Assembly: GCA_026387165.1 (NCBI GenBank)
Contig: JAPLMG010000055.1
Span: 1 to 9,428 of the forward strand
DNA length: 9,428 nucleotides
Source of the DNA: Candidatus Omnitrophota bacterium
GTDB lineage: Bacteria > Omnitrophota > Gorgyraeia > 2-01-FULL-45-10
Reading direction: 5' to 3'
Below are positions 1 through 7,800 of this stretch, piece after piece. Each line of letters opens with the position of its first letter. The first letter of the stretch is position 1. The notes under the pieces are model-generated. The model was not told the origin of the DNA. It did not search any database and was given only the letters and a program-made list of their open reading frames with translations. A program made the position numbers and the translations under genes.

Positions 1-653
1 ATATGTATAACCATGCCCGCGACTATCTGCGGGTCAACCTCTTCTTTTATCGGCAGGTCGGTGCCTAGGATGGATCTCAGTTTTTTGGACAACGCCTTGT
101 ACAGTTCATCGCCAAGGGGAAAGGCTGAAACTACCTTTATCTCCCTGACATCCTGCTCAAGGCGCACATTCTTCAATTGCGCCAGCCCTTCCTCCATGAG
201 GTCCGCTATCCACTCGGCGTGAGCGTCCTCCCGCAGCTTTTGCGGCAGCGTATTCTGTATCAGTTCTGTGGCTTTATCTATAGCGCCAACCGTTATCATC
301 TGCCCCATCTCTTCAAGAAGCGTCTGCCTCGACTTTTCGGCCTGCTTCATTATCTCGTCGCCTTTCGCCCTCGCATGGAGGATCATATTTTCGCTCTCCG
401 TCCTCGCGGCCTCGGCGCTCTTTTTGCGTATAGTCCCGGCCTCTTCTTCCGCCTTTCGGATCATCTCGTCGGATTTTTGCGCCGCCTCTTCAATCCTTCT
501 CTTGAGATCCTCCTCTTTTTTCAGGTAATCCTGGTTCAACTCATCCAGATGGCCCGTAGCTGAAACAATATTTTTGGTCAATACGCGCTTTAAGACCACC
601 ACCAGCGCGGCGAAGACGATCAGCTGAAAGAGTATGAGACTCGCGATAAGCAT
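1..653 (-). CDS. atpF: F0F1 ATP synthase subunit b fused to a delta-like C-terminal domain (3' end beyond window)
   Basis: Peripheral-stalk subunit that links the membrane F0 motor to the F1 head. The frame from ATG at 653 stays open for 217 codons to the window edge. Residues 2-25 form one membrane helix (starting MLIASLILFQLIVF). Residues about 33-125 are a highly charged heptad-like helix rich in E, K, R and A, as in b dimers. From about residue 171 the protein changes to VVSAFPLGDELYKALSKKL, followed by an EVDPQIVAGMVIH segment. This matches the C-terminal part of delta/OSCP (SAF-L-x-x-L, then D-P-x-I-x-G-x-V). Such b-delta fusions are known in the alternate (N-type) F-ATPases and, in another form, in mycobacteria. 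The start is set by a strong Shine-Dalgarno at 658-664. No separate delta gene is visible. By operon convention alpha and gamma would follow to the left. Family call is confident; the fusion reading is strong but the end of the protein is not seen. Confidence 0.9.
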   Translation of the reverse strand, partial: MLIASLILFQLIVFAALVVVLKRVLTKNIVSATGHLDELNQDYLKKEEDLKRRIEEAAQKSDEMIRKAEEEAGTIRKKSAEAARTESENMILHARAKGDEIMKQAEKSRQTLLEEMGQMITVGAIDKATELIQNTLPQKLREDAHAEWIADLMEEGLAQLKNVRLEQDVREIKVVSAFPLGDELYKALSKKLRSILGTDLPIKEEVDPQIVAGMVIH

Positions 654-657
654 CCTG

Positions 658-664
658 CCTCCTT
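658..664 (-). promoter_or_regulatory. Shine-Dalgarno site of the b-delta gene
   Basis: Reads AAGGAGG on the minus strand, 4 nt before the ATG at 653. It decides the start of the b-delta gene. It lies only 3 nt downstream (in transcription sense) of the large palindrome at 668-734, so a folded hairpin in the mRNA would sit right beside the ribosome landing site. Confidence 0.8.
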
Positions 665-667
665 AAG

Positions 668-734
668 AAAAAGGGGACAGACACCTTTTTCCTCGTAGAC
701 ATTCTGATGGAAAAAAGGTGTCTGTCCCCTTTTT
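668..734. repeat. Palindromic repeat, 23-bp perfect stem (GGGGACAGACACC type)
   Basis: Left arm 668-690 reads aaaaaggggacagacacc followed by five t. Right arm 712-734 is its exact reverse complement, with a 21-nt spacer at 691-711; two more pairs (691-692 with 709-710) form across a one-base bulge. The element fills almost the whole 84-nt gap between the stop codon at 738 and the ATG at 653. The core ggggacagacacc resembles a dispersed palindrome seen in many environmental bacterial genomes. From general knowledge, such REP-like elements are often mobilised by IS200/Y1-type (REP-associated) transposases, but no transposase lies here. As RNA it would form a long hairpin ending in a T-rich stretch, so it could also stabilise the transcript or attenuate it. 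Confidence 0.85.
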
Positions 735-737
735 CCC

Positions 738-1073
738 CTATTTTCCAGCGATATCTTTCCGCAGCCCGGCAACTTCTTCCCGGAGAGATTTTATATCGGC
801 GCTCATCCCGGCAAGGCGCGCGTCATACTCCAGGAATCTGCGGGCGGCATATTCGCCGACTCCCTCTATCACTCTTACGTCGCCCTGGCGCCGTATCATA
901 GTGCCATCCGGCAGGACTGACTTGTATGCGTCCTTGTTTCCCATCTTTTGAACCGTCATCCCGGGAGCTGCCTGGCCTTTATACGCGTCTTCATTATCTC
1001 CACTTTGCGCAATTACCGGCCCTGAAAAAAATAATGCCGCCGTAAGCACCGCGCAATATAGAATCGTCTTCAC
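738..1073 (-). CDS. Small secreted protein of unknown function with C-terminal coiled coil
   Basis: Not recognised as any ATP synthase subunit. The GTG start at 1073 gives 111 residues beginning VKTILYCAVLTAALFFSG, a classic signal peptide: basic start, hydrophobic core, likely cleavage after PVIA. The mature part has two DAYK motifs (about residues 29-32 and 48-51), a middle segment with LPDGTMIRRQGD, and a charged heptad-like helix at about 88-111 (ARLAGMSADIKSLREEVAGL). This suggests a periplasmic or surface protein that oligomerises. An in-frame ATG at 1097 would add eight residues (MITERRGG) but has no purine-rich site upstream. The GTG has AAGGGG just before it and gives a more normal signal peptide, so I prefer GTG. 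The gene sits between the c and b genes of the F0 cluster, where no such gene is usual. Its first codons are copied in the tandem duplication upstream. Confidence 0.7.
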   Translation of the reverse strand: MKTILYCAVLTAALFFSGPVIAQSGDNEDAYKGQAAPGMTVQKMGNKDAYKSVLPDGTMIRRQGDVRVIEGVGEYAARRFLEYDARLAGMSADIKSLREEVAGLRKDIAGK

Positions 1074-1282
1074 CCCGCCCCTTCTTTCTGTTATCATGAA
1101 AATAGGAAAATAGGAAACTATTCCCGGACACTATCCCGAAGTGCTGAACAGCTGAAAAGCGACCAATATAGAATCGTCTTCACCCCGCCCCTTCTTTCTG
1201 TTATCTTGAATATAGGAAAATAGGAAACTATTCCCGGACACTATCCCGAAGGGCTGAACAGCTGAAAAGCGACCAATATAGA
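1054..1282. repeat. 110-bp near-perfect tandem duplication with 9-bp microhomology
   Basis: Unit 1 (1054-1163) and unit 2 (1164-1273) differ at only three positions: 1096/1206 (a/t), 1101/1211 (a/t) and 1142/1252 (t/g). The 9-mer caatataga occurs at 1054-1062, 1164-1172 and 1274-1282, that is, at both ends and at the junction. One end lies in the c-subunit coding sequence and the other in the signal-peptide coding sequence of the secreted protein. The likely history is slippage or recombination between two chance caatataga copies 110 bp apart. The duplication carries the last codons and stop of the c gene, the spacer, and the ribosome site plus first codons of the next gene. Only the outer copies remain joined to intact genes. 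The spacer between the two genes is now 167 bases (57 without the extra unit). Confidence 0.95.
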
Positions 1283-1462
1283 GATGAGCGCCAGAGATTC
1301 CGCGAATACCAGAGCTATGATCATCGCCGTGAATATCTTTGGAGAGCTCGATGGGTTTCTGCCTATGGCGTTGATACTCGCGTAACTGCCCGCGGCAAAT
1401 ACGGCGCACGGCCCCAATATCGAGAGCCCGAATATCAGGACCAGAGCCATGTTGCGGCTCAC
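1241..1462 (-). CDS. atpE: F0F1 ATP synthase subunit c (divergent c-ring proteolipid)
   Basis: Two-helix proteolipid forming the rotating ring of F0. It has 73 residues: helix 1 about 5-33, a polar loop with R35-N36-P37 (usually RQP), and helix 2 about 43-69 containing the ion-binding carboxylate Glu55 in FAESLALIS. The GTG start at 1462 overlaps the epsilon TGA (GTGA) and has GAGGAG 5 nt upstream; ATG at 1450 is a weaker alternative. Aligned through the R-x-P loop, the helix 1 glycine ladder is damaged: G17-P-C-A-V-F22-A, where typical rings read GxGxGxG. Position 22 is Phe where sodium-type rings have Gln, while Ser56 after Glu55 is kept. The complete sodium-binding signature is therefore absent. 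The 3' end of the gene is duplicated at 1131-1163 by the 110-bp repeat. The family call rests on length, two-helix layout, loop and Glu. Confidence 0.85.
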   Translation of the reverse strand: MSRNMALVLIFGLSILGPCAVFAAGSYASINAIGRNPSSSPKIFTAMIIALVFAESLALISILVAFQLFSPSG

Positions 1463-1689
1463 GCGCGCTCCTCGGCTATAATAGTGACCTTATTCTGGTC
1501 AACCATGATGATACCGCGCTCTATCAAGTAACTCTTCTCCTCTATGAATATAGTCCCGTATATAAGGCGGCTCATGATCCTTTTATGAAACGGCAGTACC
1601 TCAAAAACGCCCTCTTCGCCGGGAACGATCACGCTCTCGGCCTTGCCTTCGAATAGAACCGCTTTCGGGCTTAAGAGGGCTATATCCAT
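1459..1689 (-). CDS. atpC: F1 ATP synthase epsilon subunit, beta-sandwich domain only
   Basis: Central-stalk subunit that joins gamma to the c ring. The 76 residues match the N-terminal beta-sandwich of epsilon: an opening like MDIALLSPKAVLFEGKAES, the signature VPGEEGVFEVLPFHKRI at about 22-38 (family form LPG-EEG-x-GILP-x-H), and an ending in NKVTIIAEERA. Typical bacterial epsilon is about 130-140 residues and adds a C-terminal helical hairpin that can inhibit ATP hydrolysis. That part is absent, and the gene ends by overlapping the c gene start, so this looks like a real short form rather than a frameshift. Short epsilons occur in some lineages, such as green sulfur bacteria. No good Shine-Dalgarno precedes the ATG at 1689; upstream is AT-rich. 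The gene immediately upstream is the giant surface protein, not beta as is usual. Confidence 0.88.
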   Translation of the reverse strand: MDIALLSPKAVLFEGKAESVIVPGEEGVFEVLPFHKRIMSRLIYGTIFIEEKSYLIERGIIMVDQNKVTIIAEERA

Positions 1690-1714
1690 AAATATATTTA
1701 AAGTCTACTCTCTT

Positions 1715-1862
1715 GTCATTGCGAGCGACCCTTTAGGTGAGCAAAGCAATCTCGCTTTTAGCCCGCAAGGCTATAGACAAGCAGTAGGCACTAAATTTTC
1801 GTAGAAAATTTAGTAGATTGCTTCGTCGCCCACCAATAAATATACAGGCTCCTCGCAATGAC
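1715..1862. repeat. MITE-like palindromic intergenic repeat (gtcattgcgag ... ctcgcaatgac)
   Basis: Terminal inverted repeats gtcattgcgag (1715-1725) and ctcgcaatgac (1852-1862) match perfectly over 11 bp. Inner inverted segments agcaatct (1745-1752) and agattgct (1815-1822) match too, with further imperfect pairing (gtgagcaaagcaatct against the complement of agattgcttcgtcgcccac). This is the widespread tcattgcgag/gcaatct repeat found between genes in many bacterial genomes and MAGs, with no coding capacity. It fills most of the 195-base gap between the giant gene and epsilon. The right arm is about 10 nt longer than the left (extra sequence around 1833-1850). I see no convincing promoter for epsilon in this gap. 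Confidence 0.85.
1790..1814. other. AT-rich hairpin at the centre of the MITE-like repeat
   Basis: actaaattttc (1790-1800) and gaaaatttagt (1804-1814) are perfect reverse complements around the 3-nt loop gta. It sits inside the palindromic repeat. The stem is AT-rich and no T-run follows on the minus strand, so I do not call it an intrinsic terminator of the giant gene, although it could fold in RNA. Confidence 0.7.
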
Positions 1863-1884
1863 GAAAAGTCTTATCTGCTCTCTG

Positions 1885-4800
1885 CTATTTCAGATCTTCC
1901 GGCTCGCTCTTTGATTCCTCCTTCGCGGCAGCGCTGAAAGCGGATTTTTTCGATGACGATAACGCGTCTTTCGTGACGCGCGCCTGCCACTGCCAGGTAA
2001 AGAAGAGGACCGCGGCTAACAGGCCCGTGAATACGATGATTATGAATATGACTAACCATGTCATGGTCTTCGAAGGCTCGTCGGCCTTTATCTTCGTCTT
2101 GGCCAGCATCTCCGGAGCGGGCGGGCCGCCTGCCGTAACTAATATCTTCTCCAACTTAGCCAGGTCTTCTTTGATATTTTCCATCATAAGAGTATTCTCA
2201 CGGTACAGGCCTATATGCTGAGAGCGGCTTAAGGATTCGTCGGCCTGTGTGGCGGCGATCTCATTAATGCGCAGGTAGATCGTGTCAGCTATCTCTTTGC
2301 CTTTCGCCGCGTATTCTGTCTTCTCTAATCTGGACATGATCGTATCAACGCGGCCCTTTATATCATTCTGCTGCTTTTCGGGAACGAGCCATACATCCTG
2401 AACCTCTATCTCAAAAATCCTGAGTTCGCCCGGATCGAGCTCGATCTCCTGTTTATAGGCGTAGTATGTGGACTTTTCCGCGTCGTATTCGAGATCCAGG
2501 CCGCCGAGATCCGTAATGTCATTCGGCTTCACCTCCTGCGGCAGATAATTCTTGATCTCCACCTTCTGCTTCTTTATTTTCGACGGATTGACTGCGGTGA
2601 TACGGAACCGCACGCTTCCAGACTGCAGCGACGTCGAGACTATAGGCGTATCTACGCCTCCGAACTTCTGCTCGAATATCTTTAGCAGAAGATCCACAAT
2701 CGCGTTGATCGATTCAGTCTTATTTTTGACATCTTTCATTGTAGGAGACTCGCCGAGGGCTTCTCCGAGCATCTGCTTAAGATCGTACCCTTCCTCGCCG
2801 ACAAGCTTCTTCAGCCTTTCGGATATCTCATTAATGGCGCCCGACATATCTTTCGTCGATTCACCGCCAAGCATGCCCGGGAGAGCGTCGACGGAGTTCT
2901 TGAGATTCTTCAGCGTCACGGCGATATTTATATTCTCGCTGGTAACGACGACCGCCTCTACCGCCTTGATGGCGTCGAGCGCTTTCTTGGCGATGCGCGC
3001 CGCTTCCGGAGCCGCTGCCGCAAGGCCGGCGATAGAGCTCAAACTGGTGGATTCTACCATGCCGGAGCCGGTCACCATACCGCCCGAGACCGATTCGGTG
3101 ATTACATAGGAATATGCCTTGCCGACCTTGAAGGTTTTGGGGTTCGCGACGAATTTATACGTGTAAATTCCCGATAATGTCATCGTGGTAACACCGGCTA
3201 TCGTGGTGTTCATCGCAGTTAGAACTGTCGTATCCGGCAACGCTCCGTCGATTATCTTCTGGTTGTTCCAGCTATAGATGTAGAGCATGGGCACCAGGGG
3301 CGTTACATCATATGCCTCTCCCGGGCCCTGTAAACTTATGGAAACATTGTCTCCTGCCAGAACAGGATCCGGCGCGACGGTCGCTTTCCAGGAATACCTC
3401 ATAGCGGTAGCCTTAAGTTGAGCGGCGGCCTTCGCTGCCTCTATGCTTGCGGCGTTAGTCATATCTGCGCTCCCCTGAAGGTCCTTTATGGCATCGTTTG
3501 TGCGGTTCTCAAAACTGGACAATGTTGAGTCCACTGACTCCATCATGTCATCTGTCGCGTTCTCTATGACGCCTATCTGCTCGTCCATCCTTGTATCGAT
3601 CAGGTCGGTTTGGTTCTGTAGCCTCAGCATCAGGTTTTCCTGTATCACGGACAGAGGCACGTCTATCCTCTCGTCCACCAGCTGAGTCATATCGTACATA
3701 GCGGCCGTTTGAACGACGTTCAGCATGAACGGCGTCCTGTATATGCCACCCGGATAAGTATCTATCTGGGTTACGCCGCCATACGCCTGGCTGGTGTCGA
3801 TGCCGGTCGAGTTCCATTCTATCTTGAAGAAACCCGCCGGTGTAACGTCTTTTGTGGTATTACTCCATACAGGCGCACCCGAGGAGGTGTATATCTCTAT
3901 CGTGCAGTTCTCCGCTGACGTAGAGAAAGTGCCATTCGCATCCTTGGTGCCGGCTACCGAGCCGTCCCTCAATAGAACGCTTGTAAAGACAATTTTATCT
4001 GTTCCGTTGACCGGCGCGGGATAGTAGACGTAATCCGTATTCGCCTCCCAGATGTGAACTACCTTTGACTGAAGATAGACTTTGACTGTCTTATCAAAGT
4101 CCGAGGTGTAGTCCACTGTTTCGTCTCCGAATTGGCTGTGCGTCCAGGATGCCTTGAAGACCCCGTACGGGGTGCGGTGCAATGTACTGAAACCAAGCCC
4201 GGTATCTAGCCAACCGGAGGTGTCATTAACGGAGAGTCCGCCCGTTATCCTATCATTAGTCAGGAAGTCCCTCGCTTCCCATGTTATGTTATAGTAGTCT
4301 ATCCTGAACTCGTTCGACACGCTGTTGACCGTATCATCGTAGTAATCCTCGACCCTCACCGTCGTATTCTGGTATTCATCCTCCGGGAGGGTCCACACAT
4401 ACGTCGTCGTCCATGGATAGGTAACGGTCCCGTTCTCGCCGGGCGGATATACGGTGAGATTGGGACAGGCGCTCTTCCATGCGGTGCCGTTGTAATATGA
4501 GATATTCACCTTATCCATCGTCCCGGTCGTGGTCCAGGTAACGTTATGCGGCTCTCTGGCCACCCAGCGTTCGCCGCCGGCCGGCGAGGAGATGCTTAAG
4601 TTCGCGCGGATCTTGAAGATGGCATTTGAGGTGCTATTGACCGAAAAGTCCTGGGGATCCGTTACCCTGACGAGACTCGTATCGGATATGGAGTCCGGGA
4701 CATGCCATATCACATTGCCCGTATTTTCAACTATGCCATCGATGATGGAAATGGTCTTATTGACCAGAGTAGTGGAGTTATTCGTCAGGCGCGTCCAGGA

Positions 4801-7800
4801 AGTACCGTTGTCCGAAGAGTACATCGCCTTTACGCCCATGAGCGGACTTCCCACGGGGAAAGAGGCTATTATGATCGTGTCGTTCTCGAGATTCGTGATG
4901 ATACCGCCGGCCGTTGTGATGGTGGCCGGATATCCCAGATATGTGTTATTGTAAATCTCGTCTATCGGTGTCCAGGAAGACCCGTTATCCGAGGAATATG
5001 TTACTTTCGCTTCCTTTATGGAGTTGCCCGTAGGATACCAGGTTATGCTCTTCGTATCATTTACCCTCCATATTTCGCCGCCGTCAGGAGATTCGACATC
5101 GAACGACCCTATGATGCTGAAATTGCCGGAAGATTCGGCGGATACTCCGGAATCATTAAAGTCGATCACGCGTATGCGGGTCGTATTGGTCGCGTTGTCC
5201 GGGACCTTCCAGGTGTAGTTCGTCATGCCGTTGGGGACGTTGTCGGTGTAGCTCGAGTTTATATAGTAAGGATTGGAGACCGTGTAATTGAATCTTGGGT
5301 CATTGGTCTCGGTGGAATATGCTATTATCTTTACCTTGGAGATATTACCGGTGGTGTTCCAGCTGACGGTTGTATTATAACCGATCGGCAGCCTGTCGCC
5401 GTTTACCGGGGAGATCATATTAAAAGCGCCGACTATCTTGAAATAATCGTCGGAGGTGTCATTGGCTTCAACGTCACTGACATCCCTGATCCTTACCTTG
5501 ACGGTATTCGAGATCACATCCGGTACTTTCAAAGTGTAACTATTGAGATAATTTGAAGTGGAAGTATTGATCACCGTAGTGTTATTAACGTTATCATCGG
5601 TAAAGATGGAGAGATTGACATTCGGAACGAGGCCGTCATAGACCCAGCGGATGGTTAGAGAATCGTTCACGGTCAATGTCTGATTGCCGTTGGGGTATGT
5701 TATGTTAAAGAATCCCATGATCTTCGAGTTTTGATCATTTTCAGCCGTTACGCCGTTTACGTCATCCAGAATCTTGACCCTTAAGCCGTTGGTTATAGGA
5801 TCGGTTACGGTCCAATTGTAGGTGCGCGTGGCGTTGGCAGCGCCTATGTTGTCCGCTGTTTCGCATATAGCGTTGTAGGTACCGCCTTCGTTCGTGGAGT
5901 AATAGACCTTTACGGTGGGCACGTTCGCGGATGTGCTGGTCCAATTTATCTTCCGCACGGTGCCGACCTGCCATTTATCGGATAGCCAATTGACCGGAGA
6001 GGTCACGTTATAGCCCGGCGCTATCCTGAAGGCCGAGCTATTGTTGTTGCTGTAGCTGTCCTCCGAATATGCCACGCGCACTTTGACGATGTTGGTGTTA
6101 TTCGAGAGATCATCCGGCACCATCCAGGTGTAACATCCGTTATCCGTTACATTGTCTTTGACGATATGGGTTCCGGTGCCGCAAAAATTATCGGTGGAAT
6201 AGGATATATTGACGGCGGGTGTCTTGCCATATGTCGTCCATGTTATGAGGTAGTCGCGGTTCGCGAGCAATTTTTCATTGGAGACAGGCGCTGTTATGTT
6301 GAATCTTGGGAGGACGCCGAATGCCGCCGACATGTTGTTCGTCGATGTATCGGTCCTATCCATTATCATGATCCTGGCCGTAGGTGATACCATCCCGATC
6401 TGATCCGGGATCGTCCATCGATATGTTCTGTTAAAGGCCAGGGCGCTCGCGAAGGAATCGGGATCGAAATTAATCCCATCCTGCGCATAGTAGAGGTCGA
6501 CTATGCCGATCTGGCCTTTCTTGTCCCAGGTTATATTGTTCTGGCTGTTCACAAACCACTTTCTAATCGATATGGGCTCTGTAATGGTCAACTCGCCCGC
6601 TATCTTGACCTGAGGCGAAGTGGATACGGGCGCATTCACATCGGCTTGATTACGGGTCAACCTGACCCTGACATTCGGTGAGAGAGTGTCGGGTATCGTC
6701 CAGGGGAAGATGCCGTCCGCGGCCGGTATAGCGGCGCCGCTTTTATTCAGGTCATCGCTCCAGGTGCTGCAATACGCGCTGCCGTTCATATTATACTCTA
6801 TCTTGACGGTATCACCATCGTAAGCACCGGTGTAATTCCAGGTGACGTTGTACGTGCTGCCTACTATCAGCCGCTGACCTTCGATATTCGGCGCCGTTAT
6901 AGTGAGGTTTCCTCTTATGAGGAATGAACTATTGGACGTGTCGTTCACCGAAGGTTGTAAAACGTCCGTGATCCTCACGCGAGCGATCAGATCGTTACCC
7001 ACGGAGCCGTTCGGGACCGTCCAGTTGCTGTAAGTTAAGGGTGCCCCGGGGGTAGAGTCAACGATCGTGTCCCACCCCTTGCCGTCATCATACTCTATCT
7101 TCACGTTGGCGATAGAGCCGCGCTTCGACCACTGGATCGTAGGCTTGGTGCCGGCATACCATACCTCAGTCCCGGCATTAGGATTAGTTACGGTGACATT
7201 ACCCTTTATTTTGAATGGGTTGCTTGAAGTATCCGTAACGCACGCGGGGTTATCGGGGTCCGATACTCTGATCTTAACGCTTGATGAAAGATTGTCCGGG
7301 ACCGTACAGTCATATGTCTTCTCCTGGCCGCTATTCCCCGGTTCCGTATCGTCTATCCAAAATGTCTCGGATTCGTTCGCGAAGCCGTTCGTCGAGCCCT
7401 CTATCATCACGTAATTCCATGTACCGATAGGCGTCCACTTGATCTGCCTCTGAGAGCCGCCTACGACCCAGTCCGGTTCACCTGGCGCATCGGGCTTATT
7501 GATCGTGACCGTGCCTATTATGCTGAGATTGTTGTCGGAGATATCGAAGACGTTCTCCGGATTGGAAGAGTCGGCTACCTTGACCCTTACAGATCTGCCT
7601 ATGGAATCGTTGACAGTCCAATTGAAAGGCGGCAGGCCGGAGTAGCCCTTTGTTATATTGAGCCACGGCTGCCCCCCTCCGCTGGTCGAATAAGAGAGGT
7701 CCACTTCCGTTATCGCGCCCTTCTTTGTCCATGTTATGTTGTAGGTCGTATTGTCAAAAGCTCTCAATGTGATATTCGGTTCGGTCGGAGCGTCTAAGCG

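Noticed and set aside
177..563. 128-codon plus-strand open frame
   Set aside because: Antisense shadow of the b-delta gene, whose coiled coil, membrane helix and Shine-Dalgarno are clear on the other strand.
668..734. Possible CRISPR repeat or tRNA-like element
   Set aside because: There is a single inverted pair, with no regularly spaced direct repeats and no cloverleaf or anticodon arm.
1131..1409. 92-codon minus-strand frame ending LVAFQLFSTSG
   Set aside because: It is the out-of-frame reading of the c gene that enters the duplicated c-gene tail in the extra unit. Only that tail resembles protein, and it is a copy fragment, not a gene.
1790..1814. Hairpin as an intrinsic terminator for the giant gene
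   Set aside because: The stem is AT-rich and no T-run follows it on the minus strand; it is better explained as the core of the palindromic repeat.
2552..3109. 185-codon plus-strand open frame
   Set aside because: Antisense to the helical part of the giant protein; Ser/Phe-rich low-complexity translation with no recognisable features.
4702..5556. 284-codon open frame on the plus strand
   Set aside because: It lies wholly antisense to the repeat array, and its protein is rich in R, G, Y and I with no domain pattern. Codon bias in the real gene keeps the opposite frame open.
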